Shown here: in pieces, positions 23,562 through 30,707 of the stretch | Position numbering within the stretch: position 1 is the stretch's first letter | How the letters are laid out: every line of letters starts with the position of its first letter | Assembly: GCA_011525745.1 (NCBI GenBank) | Contig: WYBU01000053.1 | Coordinates: forward strand, 1 to 46,249 | DNA length: 46,249 bases | Source of the DNA: Planctomycetaceae bacterium | GTDB taxonomy: Bacteria; Planctomycetota; Phycisphaerae; UBA1845; UTPLA1 | Direction of reading: 5' to 3' | Translations under genes and position numbers: made by a program | Notes under the pieces: generated by a model | Databases searched by the model: none | Told to the model about the DNA's origin: nothing | What the model saw: the letters and a program-made list of their open reading frames with translations, nothing else

Positions 23562-25022
23562 TCAAATGAACAACAGCGTCACGATGATGAACAACGGCAC
23601 CAGAATCCCCACGCTGTAGATCATGTAGCCGAAAAAGCTCGGCATCTTGACGCCCGACTGCTCGGCGATCGACTTGACCATGAAATTCGGCCCGTTGCCG
23701 ATGTAGGTGTTCGCCCCCATGAACACCGCCCCAAGCGATATCGCCACGAGCAGGTCCTGGCGGATGAAATTCCCGTCGAGAAGCGGCGTAATGCCCTCGC
23801 CTGCCGCGTGCGTCAAGGAATTGGCCGTCTGGAAGAAAACGACATACGTCGGCGCATTATCGAGGAAGCTCGACAGCGTCCCCGTCGCCCAGAAGAACTG
23901 CCACGGCTTGCTCAGCCCCAGCTCCGCACCACGCAGGTTGAGAATCTCGATCGGCACCTGCATCGTGATGAATATGCCGATGAACAGACACGCCACCTCG
24001 GCGATGGCGTGGAAATTGAACTTGTTCTCGCTCCGCAGCCCTCCCGGAGTCGTCAGGAACGACAGCCCGACCAGCAGAAGCTGTATCCCCTCGCGCAGGA
24101 ACGGCGGCGGGGTCCAATCCGTCCCCGGCACCGGCTTGGCCGGATCGAGCAGCGCCACCGCCAGCACGACCAGCAGCAACCACAGGAGATTGATCTTGCC
24201 GCCGAGCTGAATCCGCTGCACCTGCGTCTCATCGCGCACCAGGTCCAGCGGCCGCTCATGCCGATAGGCCCACGTATCCCAGGCGTAATACACACACAGC
24301 AGAACGATCAGCATGAACGCCCACTCTTTCCAGAGTCCCAGCGTCCACAAGAACGGCACGCCCCGCAGATAGCCCAGGAACAGCGGCGGATCGCCGATCG
24401 GCAGCAGGCAGCCGCCGATGTTGCTGACAATGAAAATGAAAAAGATCACCGTGTGCGCCACGCGCTTGCGCTCGCTGTTCGTGTGCAGCAGCGGGCGGAT
24501 CAGCAACATCGACGCGCCGGTCGTGCCGACGAAGCTCGCCAGAACGCCGCCGATGCCCAGGATGATCGTGTTCGTCAGCGGATGCGCGGGTATGTCGCCG
24601 CGCACCGCGATGCCGCCCGAAATCGAGTAGAGGCTGAACAGCAGCACGATGAACGGCACATACTCGAAGAAGGCGTTGCCCATCGCGCCGACCAGCGCCG
24701 CCGCGCCCGCCGCCGAGACGTGATGCACCCCGCCGTGCTCGTCGTGATGCTCCTCGACTTCCAGCCCCAGGTGATGCATCGCCTTGACGAGCGTCGCGTC
24801 ATGCAACATCGTCCCGAAGCCGCGCGACTGATAGTGCAGCAGCGTGGCAAGGCCCAGAATCAGCCCCAGGATCAGCTTGTTGCGGTTGTGCTCCCACCAG
24901 TGGCTCGTCCGCGGAATCAGCGGCAAAGTCGCAATGCACACCAGGATGATTACAAACGGGGCGATCCAGCCCATCGACGGCATCTGACCCGCGGCCAGCA
25001 ACGAAAGGCTGCAAAACGGCAT
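23562..25022 (-). CDS. Sodium/proton antiporter of the NhaD/ArsB (ion transporter) superfamily
   Basis: This 486-residue membrane protein has about 12 hydrophobic helices. Signature loops are GGVLASFVGTTGASMLLIRP, SNIGGCLLPIGDPPLFLGYL and, in the second half, SSFLDNAPTYVVFF and ANTYIGNGPNFMVKSIAE, which give the two-fold pseudo-repeat of the superfamily. A His-rich loop (HHLGLEVEEHHDEHGGVHH, about residues 82-100) between early helices is unusual and could bind metal or sense pH. The best guess is Na+/H+ exchange, though citrate, arsenite or other anion transport cannot be excluded. GAGG lies about 13 nt before ATG 25022. Confidence 0.75.
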   Translation of the reverse strand: MPFCSLSLLAAGQMPSMGWIAPFVIILVCIATLPLIPRTSHWWEHNRNKLILGLILGLATLLHYQSRGFGTMLHDATLVKAMHHLGLEVEEHHDEHGGVHHVSAAGAAALVGAMGNAFFEYVPFIVLLFSLYSISGGIAVRGDIPAHPLTNTIILGIGGVLASFVGTTGASMLLIRPLLHTNSERKRVAHTVIFFIFIVSNIGGCLLPIGDPPLFLGYLRGVPFLWTLGLWKEWAFMLIVLLCVYYAWDTWAYRHERPLDLVRDETQVQRIQLGGKINLLWLLLVVLAVALLDPAKPVPGTDWTPPPFLREGIQLLLVGLSFLTTPGGLRSENKFNFHAIAEVACLFIGIFITMQVPIEILNLRGAELGLSKPWQFFWATGTLSSFLDNAPTYVVFFQTANSLTHAAGEGITPLLDGNFIRQDLLVAISLGAVFMGANTYIGNGPNFMVKSIAEQSGVKMPSFFGYMIYSVGILVPLFIIVTLLFI

Positions 25023-25291
25023 GAAAGACGATCCTCGCTACGCGGTTTTGAACCGATCCGACGCCCGCGCCGCCATCGATCGGGGAACAAGACGCCCGCG
25101 TCAGCAAACGTTACGTTCCCGGCGACGGCGGCACACGCGCCCGATCAAGACCGCAAATGGTAGACCCCGTGGACCGCTTTGCAAAATCGGCGGCGGACGG
25201 AGTCTCATGATCCATCATCGGCGATTTCTACGGTGAGGCTGTCCTCGCAACTCCCCCCGTTGCTGCGAGAGGCGGACCAGATGGGTGTCCG
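25023..25291. other. Intergenic region without recognisable features
   Basis: This 269-bp gap lies between two co-directional genes. It lacks the repeat families found elsewhere and shows no ORF with coding character. Confidence 0.4.
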
Positions 25292-26143
25292 TTACATCAT
25301 CAAATAAACGCCAGTTGTGATCGACAGTCCAATAAAAATGAATATCGGCAGGATCGCCGCAGCCAATGCCTTTCTCCGAGATATGCCATGAAACTGCTCC
25401 AGCCCCACGCAAACTACCGCCACCATCCACGGCAGACCGACAAACGGCACGATCATGGCCGGCCACACGGCGCCGGCGTAGGCCACCGTTTGAATCGTCT
25501 CATCGAACTCGGCGTGATGTACGCCGACCAACTCGAGTGCTAATTGAATGAGCACGGCGTAGGAGTAGATGCTCACGATCGCCAGAATCGGCACCAGCAC
25601 GAAGATCAGGAAGAACACGCCCGGCCGGAAATAACTCAGCGGGTGCGGCACGCCGCCGCCGGCGATCATTACCGACAGCAGCGACATCTCCAGATTCAGC
25701 GCAAGAGCCGCCAGGTACCCGCAGCCGATGCCGAAGCTGATCGCTCCTCCGCGGTCGGTTCCGTAGGCGAGGCGGAAGAACTCTTTCGGCCGCAGCGCGA
25801 TCTCGCGGGCGGATTCAAGAAACGCGCGCCTCATCCCGACCTGCTCGCGATGCTCCCACACGTTGCCGTAGCGCAGCGATTCGCCCGCGACGCCCTGCCG
25901 CACCGGATGAACGATCATCGACGCCGCCGCCACGTGCCGGCCGCACTTGATGCACTGAAACACCCGCGGGCGCGGCAGGCCGAACTCGTCGTTGCCGAAA
26001 TAGGGCTGCCGGCAATGGGGGCAGAGGAAGTGAACGCCGCCGGGCGGGAAGGCGAAGTCGGTCGCCTCGAACGGCCGGCCGCATTCCGGACAGCGAGGCT
26101 CGCTCAGGCCGAACAGCAGGTACTTGCACTGCGGGCAGTTCAT
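25292..26143 (-). CDS. Zinc-ribbon membrane protein, Yip1-like
   Basis: The 283-residue protein starts with two short zinc ribbons (CPQC...CPEC at residues 3-21 and CPHC...CIKC at about 41-66). They are followed by a soluble stretch and about five hydrophobic helices with the internal phrase VGVHHAEFDETIQTVAYAGA, which resembles Yip1-domain proteins. Such zinc-ribbon/Yip1 fusions are common hypothetical proteins in this phylum; the function is unknown. ATG 26143 is used because the upstream TTG adds only four residues. Confidence 0.65.
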   Translation of the reverse strand: MNCPQCKYLLFGLSEPRCPECGRPFEATDFAFPPGGVHFLCPHCRQPYFGNDEFGLPRPRVFQCIKCGRHVAAASMIVHPVRQGVAGESLRYGNVWEHREQVGMRRAFLESAREIALRPKEFFRLAYGTDRGGAISFGIGCGYLAALALNLEMSLLSVMIAGGGVPHPLSYFRPGVFFLIFVLVPILAIVSIYSYAVLIQLALELVGVHHAEFDETIQTVAYAGAVWPAMIVPFVGLPWMVAVVCVGLEQFHGISRRKALAAAILPIFIFIGLSITTGVYLMM

Positions 26144-26615
26144 CGTTCTACACAACGGGCGGCCGGCGCGCTCGTCACGCAGCGGGTACGCGCGACAAGT
26201 GTATTTGAAGGAAAGGCGCCGCTGAAGTGGGGTCGACGTAACCCGTCAATGGGACCTGCCGCTTGGCCTCGGGACATCTTGCATGATCCGAACCGCAAGC
26301 GCCAGCGCTGCGGTAACGCCTCGATGTAAGGGCACCCCCCAGCGATTGCGCCTGAGGCTCGGAACAGGGGAACCGCCGCTCCGCGCGGACCACGATGTCA
26401 TTCCCGCGCAGCCGGCAAGCCCATTCCGCGTAGAACGGGCTTGTAGCCCGATCACTCGGGCAGAATGCCCGCTCCACGCAATCCCTGCGATGCAGACACG
26501 CCGACAAGGATTCAGCGACACGCGAAATCAACTCAACGCGCGCCGACGCGGGGGGTGGCAAATGCGGTTCCGTGCCACGACAGGCCGATTCGCCGTTTCT
26601 ATCAGGCGACATGTC
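26144..26615. repeat. Intergenic gap with REP-like and other repeat fragments
   Basis: The 470-bp gap holds ATCCGAACCGCAAGCGCCAG (26285-26304), a half dRS3-like core (ATTCCCGCGCAGCC at 26400-26413) and two decayed REP-like hairpins CGGGCTTGTAGCCCG and CGGGCAGAATGCCCG followed by CTCCAC (about 26436-26476). No gene is evident. Confidence 0.6.
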
Positions 26616-27131
26616 ATGTCCGCAATCGGATCGACGCGCGCTGCGCTCATGATCATCGCGCTGCCGCTGCTTCTGGCCGGCTGCGGAAACCATGCCCTGC
26701 TGAACATGGCGGCGGCCGACTCGATGGAAGCGCTGGCCGCCGAAACGCGCCGCGCTTTGGACGAGTACCGTCACGATCTGGAAAGGGCCGACGACGCTCG
26801 CGAAGCCGAAGTGATCGCCGCTTTCGTGCGCCGCGTCCGAACCGACGCCGCCGATGACGCGGTGGTCGAAGCGCACGCCGGCGCGTTCCGCGCTGCGCTG
26901 TCCCGCCTGCGGGCCGACCGCGAAACCGCCTGGCGCCGGCACGCCACGGCCGGCGACAACGTCGAACGAATCGACGAGATCGCCGCCGGCCTGCGACGCA
27001 TGGCGGTGCAGTCGATGTCGCTGAACGATGAATGGCAGCGTTTCGTCGGCAACCTGATCGAAGCCCGCCGCCGTGCCGCCCAGTCCCGACCGCCGCGCGA
27101 CGCCGCCGCCCCGCGCAGCGCCGACCCGTAA
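26616..27131 (+). CDS. Small helical lipoprotein
   Basis: This is a 171-residue protein with a signal peptide and the lipobox LLAGC (Cys at about residue 23). The mature part is almost entirely charged helix (for example AETRRALDEYRHDLERADD) and looks like a periplasmic coiled coil. It has no recognised domain. ATG 26616 follows AGGCGAC. A longer start at 26562 would put 18 basic residues before the signal peptide and is less likely. An 84-residue gene follows 131 bp downstream, after a heptamer repeat. Confidence 0.62.
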   Translation: MSAIGSTRAALMIIALPLLLAGCGNHALLNMAAADSMEALAAETRRALDEYRHDLERADDAREAEVIAAFVRRVRTDAADDAVVEAHAGAFRAALSRLRADRETAWRRHATAGDNVERIDEIAAGLRRMAVQSMSLNDEWQRFVGNLIEARRRAAQSRPPRDAAAPRSADP

Positions 27132-27245
27132 CGCGGCCGTTTCGACAGGTCGACGTTTCGACATTTTGTTTCGACTTTCGACTTTCTGTTGCCTGTTTCC
27201 CGGCCTCTCTTCGCCTTCGTGCCTTTTATTGTCCCCATTCACGCT
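27132..27245 (+). repeat. TTTCGAC heptamer and CCTTCGTGCC repeat stretch
   Basis: TTTCGACATTTTGTTTCGAC and TTTCGACTTTCGACTTTC-type heptamers are followed by CTTCGCCTTCGTGCCTTTTA. This is the tail half of the composite module without its dRS3-like core, ending just before the ribosome-binding site of the next gene. Confidence 0.75.
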
Positions 27246-27262
27246 CCCCGGAGTAACGAACA

Positions 27263-27517
27263 ATGTCCCCCGCCGCCCAGGAATGGGACCGCCTGCTTGA
27301 GTTGATCTCGGCCCGCGTCGCCTCCGCGGGCAAGCCGCTCGACGCCATCGACGCCGTCCTCTCCGCGCCCGCGCGCACCACGGATGTGCGCCGCCTGGGC
27401 GACCATCCCGTCATGCAGACCTTTCGCGCCGAACTGACCGACGGCCTGATCCGCGCCGACACGGCCCGCCAGACCATCGGACTGCTGACCCGACTGATGG
27501 AGCAACTGAAACCGTAA
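27263..27517 (+). CDS. Small hypothetical protein (84 residues)
   Basis: This short helical protein has no recognised motif: MSPAAQEWDRLLELISARV at the start and TARQTIGLLTRLMEQLKP at the end. A CCGGAG ribosome-binding site 8-13 nt before ATG 27263 and normal codon use support translation. It is followed by the tRNA-Leu gene on the other strand. The function is unknown. Confidence 0.55.
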   Translation: MSPAAQEWDRLLELISARVASAGKPLDAIDAVLSAPARTTDVRRLGDHPVMQTFRAELTDGLIRADTARQTIGLLTRLMEQLKP

Positions 27518-27593
27518 TGGGAACGGCGCAACGGGTCATGGCGCCTGCGATTTGAAATGCCGAGAACCGTGCGGAAACGGACGGGGTCACGAC

Positions 27594-27678
27594 TGCCCGG
27601 GACAGGGATCGAACCTGCACTCTCTAAACGAGAACCAGGCCCTCAACCTGGCGCGTCTGCCAATTCCGCCACCCGGGC
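27594..27678 (-). tRNA. tRNA-Leu (GAG)
   Basis: The minus strand folds as a class II tRNA of 85 nt. The acceptor stem is GCCCGGG with CCCGGGC, the anticodon stem CCAGG/CCTGG holds the loop TTGAGGG (anticodon GAG), and there is a long variable arm and a T-arm with GGTTCGATCC. The discriminator is A, and CCA is not encoded. It would read CUC and CUU leucine codons. Confidence 0.95.
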
Positions 27679-28453
27679 TGGGAGGACGCAGGAAGCCTAG
27701 GCCGCGCGTCTTCGCCCGTCAACCTCGCGCATCGCCCCGAACCGAGCCGCCGCATCCAGGTAACCCATCAGATCCCCGGGCGCAAGACCGGGGCCGCCCG
27801 CCGCGTACGCACCATTCCATTCCGAGGCGAAAGCGCCTGATCCGAGCCGCAAGCGCCAGCGCTGCGGTCCTTCAGAGCCGCGCAGTGTCAGCAAGCGGGA
27901 TCCTCCCGCCGCACGCGAGGGGTTCGTTCCACAACGACTGCGGCGTTTTCGCACTCCGAAGGAGTGCCGGTTTGTTGCCACGGGTGGAGCGAAGCCCGCC
28001 AGTGCGAAGCGGAACCCGTGGTCCGCGACGTCTCGCAACCAGGTTACTCTCCGTACGGGGTAGTCCATCGCCCAAGCTCGATTCACCATTGCCCCCCGCG
28101 TTACTTCGTCGGTCGCTCGTTTCTTCCCCTTCGTTCTACTGGTGCCGGATTTCTTCGCGTCCCGCGACGATTTTCAATCACGGTGCCGCCCAACTTACGA
28201 CAGGGCATCGACTTACGAGCGAATCTCCCGCAAGGTCTTTCTTCCCTTCGTGCCTACGTGCCTTCGTGCCTTCGTGCCTTTTTGAGTCCCAAATTACCTT
28301 GCAGGCGCCCGCCCGCGCTTCGGCCCGCCCACCCTTGAATGCCTCGGCTTACGCGATACGCTATCACTTGGCGGCGCATCGCCGCGGCGGGGCTGCTCCG
28401 TCACCGCCGACCACCGGCGCCGCGGTCCATCAACTTTCGCGGGGAGATTCGCC
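27679..28453. repeat. 775-bp repeat-rich intergenic region
   Basis: This holds GAGCCGCAAGCGCCAGCGCT (27844-27863) followed by a single MITE-like end (27872-27903) without its partner. Next come a GTTGCCACGGGTGGAGCGAA stretch around 27974, and then TTCGTGCC octamers at about 28235-28285. None of the ORFs crossing this region shows coding character. The segment just before 28454 carries the ribosome-binding site of the aldolase gene. Confidence 0.65.
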
Positions 28454-29380
28454 ATGACCGAAACGGTACGTCAAATCCTCAGCAACTACGGCTCCGACAA
28501 TCCCGGCACGCTCAACAACCTGGCCCGCATCCTCAATCACGGGAGGCTCGGCGGCACGGGCAAAATGGTCATCCTGCCCGTCGATCAGGGATGGGAACAT
28601 GGTCCGGTCCGCAGCTTCGGGCCGAACCCGGCCGGCTACGATCCGCGCTATCACTTCGAGCTGGCGATCGAGGCGGGGCTGAACGCCTACGCCGCGCCGC
28701 TCGGGTTCCTCGAAGCGGGGGCGCGCGAGTTCGCCGGCGATCTGCCGTTGATCCTCAAAGCCAACAACCACGACCTGCTGGCCGATGAAAAGGACTCGTG
28801 GCAGGCGCTGACCGCCAGCGTCGAGGACGCCGTGCGGCTGGGTTGCTGCGCCATCGGGCTGACGATCTACCCCGGCTCGGCGATGCGGATGGAAATGTAC
28901 GAAAAGCTGCGGGGCTACGCCGAGCTGGCGAAGAAAGCCGGACTGGCGGTGGTGGTCTGGTCGTACCCGCGCGGCAGCCAGCTTTCAAAGGAAGGCGAGA
29001 CCGCCATCGACGTGTGCGGCTACGCGGCCCAGATCGCGGCCCAGTTGGGGGCGCACATCATTAAGGTCAAGCTGCCCAGCAATCACATCGAGCAGGACGC
29101 CGCCCGCAAGGTGTTCGAGAAAGAGCAGATTCCGATCACAACGCTGGCCGAGCGCGTGCGCAACGTCATGCAGTGCGCCTTCAACGGCCGTCGGCTGGTG
29201 GTCTTCAGCGGCGGCGCGAAGAAGGAAGACGACAACGCCATCTTCGACGAGGCCCGCGCCATCCGCGACGGCGGCGGCAACGGCTCGATCATCGGCCGCA
29301 ACAGCTTCCAGCGAAAGAAGGCCGATGCGCTGAAGCTGCTGGACACGATCGTGAACATCTATGCCGGGAAGGTGAAGTAG
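28454..29380 (+). CDS. fbaB: Class I fructose-bisphosphate aldolase (FbaB/DhnA type)
   Basis: This 308-residue TIM-barrel aldolase resembles E. coli FbaB and archaeal class I aldolases. Visible elements are LPVDQGWEHG (41-50), SYPRGSQLSKEGETAIDV (170-187), IIKVKLPSN with the Schiff-base lysine (K204 or K206), and the phosphate-binding VFSGGAKK and IIGRNSFQR near the C-terminus. It cleaves fructose 1,6-bisphosphate to glyceraldehyde 3-phosphate and dihydroxyacetone phosphate in glycolysis or gluconeogenesis. A GGGGAG ribosome-binding site precedes ATG 28454. The neighbouring retropepsin-like gene begins 63 bp downstream. Confidence 0.92.
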   Translation: MTETVRQILSNYGSDNPGTLNNLARILNHGRLGGTGKMVILPVDQGWEHGPVRSFGPNPAGYDPRYHFELAIEAGLNAYAAPLGFLEAGAREFAGDLPLILKANNHDLLADEKDSWQALTASVEDAVRLGCCAIGLTIYPGSAMRMEMYEKLRGYAELAKKAGLAVVVWSYPRGSQLSKEGETAIDVCGYAAQIAAQLGAHIIKVKLPSNHIEQDAARKVFEKEQIPITTLAERVRNVMQCAFNGRRLVVFSGGAKKEDDNAIFDEARAIRDGGGNGSIIGRNSFQRKKADALKLLDTIVNIYAGKVK

Positions 29381-29443
29381 CGGCGCGGCAGGCCGGTTCG
29401 CAGCACAGTCTGGTCATACAATCTCGCGAGAGCGAGGTGTTTT

Positions 29444-29881
29444 GTGGTCGCTGCCAGAGACACGAGTATGGGTCGTTTTTCAGTCGACATCGACCTGTCC
29501 AATCACGAGGACGTCGTCCTTGCGCGGGCGGGAAAGATCGCGCCCGATCAGGTCCGCCGCGTGCGCATCCGCGGCGTGGTCGACAGCGGCGCCGCACGAC
29601 TCGTTGTTCCCGAGGACGTCATTCGCCGGCTGGGCGTACCGCGAATCGGCAACACGGGCGTTCGCTACGCCGACGGCCGCGTGGCCGAGCGCGAGATGGT
29701 CAGCGACATCGAGCTGAGCTACGCCGGCCGCAGCGGCACGTTCAGCGCCATCGTCGAACCGGCGCGCGATTCGGCGCTGATCGGCGCGATCGTGCTCGAG
29801 GACCTCGACCTGATCGTCGACTGCACCAGACAGCGGCTGGAACCGCGCGATCCGAAGCGGATCATTTCGGAGATCGAATAG
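29444..29881 (+). CDS. Retropepsin-like aspartyl protease (clan AA) protein
   Basis: The 145-residue single-domain protein has the retropepsin fold pattern. The catalytic-type VVDSGAARLVVPEDVIRRLG (D-S-G) is followed by the flap-like VRYADGRVAEREMV and the second hydrophobic-Gly motif SALIGAIVLEDLDLIVD. Such small clan AA proteins usually act as dimers; substrates are unknown. GTG 29444 has a good GAGGTG ribosome-binding site four bases upstream; ATG 29468 is the alternative. It probably shares a transcript with the aldolase gene. Confidence 0.72.
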   Translation: MVAARDTSMGRFSVDIDLSNHEDVVLARAGKIAPDQVRRVRIRGVVDSGAARLVVPEDVIRRLGVPRIGNTGVRYADGRVAEREMVSDIELSYAGRSGTFSAIVEPARDSALIGAIVLEDLDLIVDCTRQRLEPRDPKRIISEIE

Positions 29882-30072
29882 CGCCAACAGAGCGTTCGCG
29901 AACATCGGCAAGGCCGTGCCCGCAATTCGTCGAGGATCGTTCACAAGGAACGTCCCTGCTCGCTCGGTGTAATACCACCCTGCAAGGTCGGAATACGACA
30001 ATTAAGATCGCACACGAGGGCTGAACCCGCGGCCGTTAGGAGTCGCGCACAAATAACCAGAACGATTGTGCT

Positions 30073-30125
30073 GGGTGGTACGGGCATCCTGCGCGTTCCG
30101 GACGGGCGGGACGCCCGTACCACCC
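30073..30125. repeat. Inverted pair of GTGG-foot repeats (BIME-like hairpin)
   Basis: GGGTGGTACGGGC (30073-30085) pairs perfectly with GCCCGTACCACCC (30113-30125). Both outer ends carry GTGG, the foot seen at the other REP-like elements. The surrounding 29882-30306 region has no evident gene. Confidence 0.75.
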
Positions 30126-30306
30126 CTCTGCGATTCGTTCAGTTTATTTCCGCGCGATGCCTAACGTGACGCCATCCGCGGGCCAGCGCCTGCGGATGTT
30201 GAACGCCGCCCCGCCCGGGCTGGGACGTCGCGCGCAATGCGCGCTGCGCCCGATGGCGCGAGGCTGACAGTGCCTGAAATCCCCGGCGGCATGTACGAAG
30301 CGAGCC

Positions 30307-30412
30307 GACGCCAAGGGCGTCGCGGCCTTCAGCCCAGGGTTGCCCCGCCATGAAATGGCGGGGCAACCCTGGGTCGGCCGGTGCGTCATCTGAGGAACCC
30401 CAACGGGGTTCC
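30307..30412. repeat. Three-palindrome module, copy 1
   Basis: GACGCCAAGGGCGTC (30307-30321) is followed by a 41-nt palindrome whose arms are CCCAGGGTTGC and GCAACCCTGGG (30333-30373), and then GGAACCCCAACGGGGTTCC (30394-30412). The same three palindromes with the same spacing occur at 46044-46149 next to a Y1 transposase end. Further palindromes follow, for example GTTCCCCGCCGGGGAAC at 30507-30523. Confidence 0.85.
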
Positions 30413-30523
30413 GGCGGGCGCCGCCGCGCGTCTCGCGATGCCTTCAGCGTCGAAATCTGACAAGAATCATCCCACACCGTGGGTTTCACCCGCGGCGATT
30501 CACGTTGTTCCCCGCCGGGGAAC

Positions 30524-30694
30524 GGTGGTGTTGCGCGCATCGTGGGCGAAGCGGGACCCACACGACCAAGCGGCCCGTTGAGGCGTCTTTTCTCGCTTTG
30601 GCCCACATCGCGTGCGGGCCGCCTGACCGGGCCGCTCCGCTTGACCCTCGCGTCTCGGCCCGCGTGTCGCTTGCAACGGCGCCCGTGCTTTCGG
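30524..30694. other. Intergenic region upstream of the DUF1549 gene
   Basis: GC-rich DNA with no clear gene or repeat. ORFs that cross it on either strand show no recognisable protein. Confidence 0.4.
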
Positions 30695-30700
30695 CACAAT
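30695..30700 (+). promoter_or_regulatory. -10-like hexamer CACAAT before the DUF1549 gene
   Basis: CACAAT ends 7 nt before ATG 30708, matching the short-leader arrangement of other genes, although it has only four of six consensus bases. It overlaps an in-frame ATG at 30699, which would then lie upstream of the transcript start. Confidence 0.35.
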
Positions 30701-30707
30701 GGGGTCC

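Noticed and set aside
27674..27678. Integrase attachment site at the tRNA-Leu gene
   Set aside because: No integrase gene or direct repeat of the tRNA 3' end is visible within the window.
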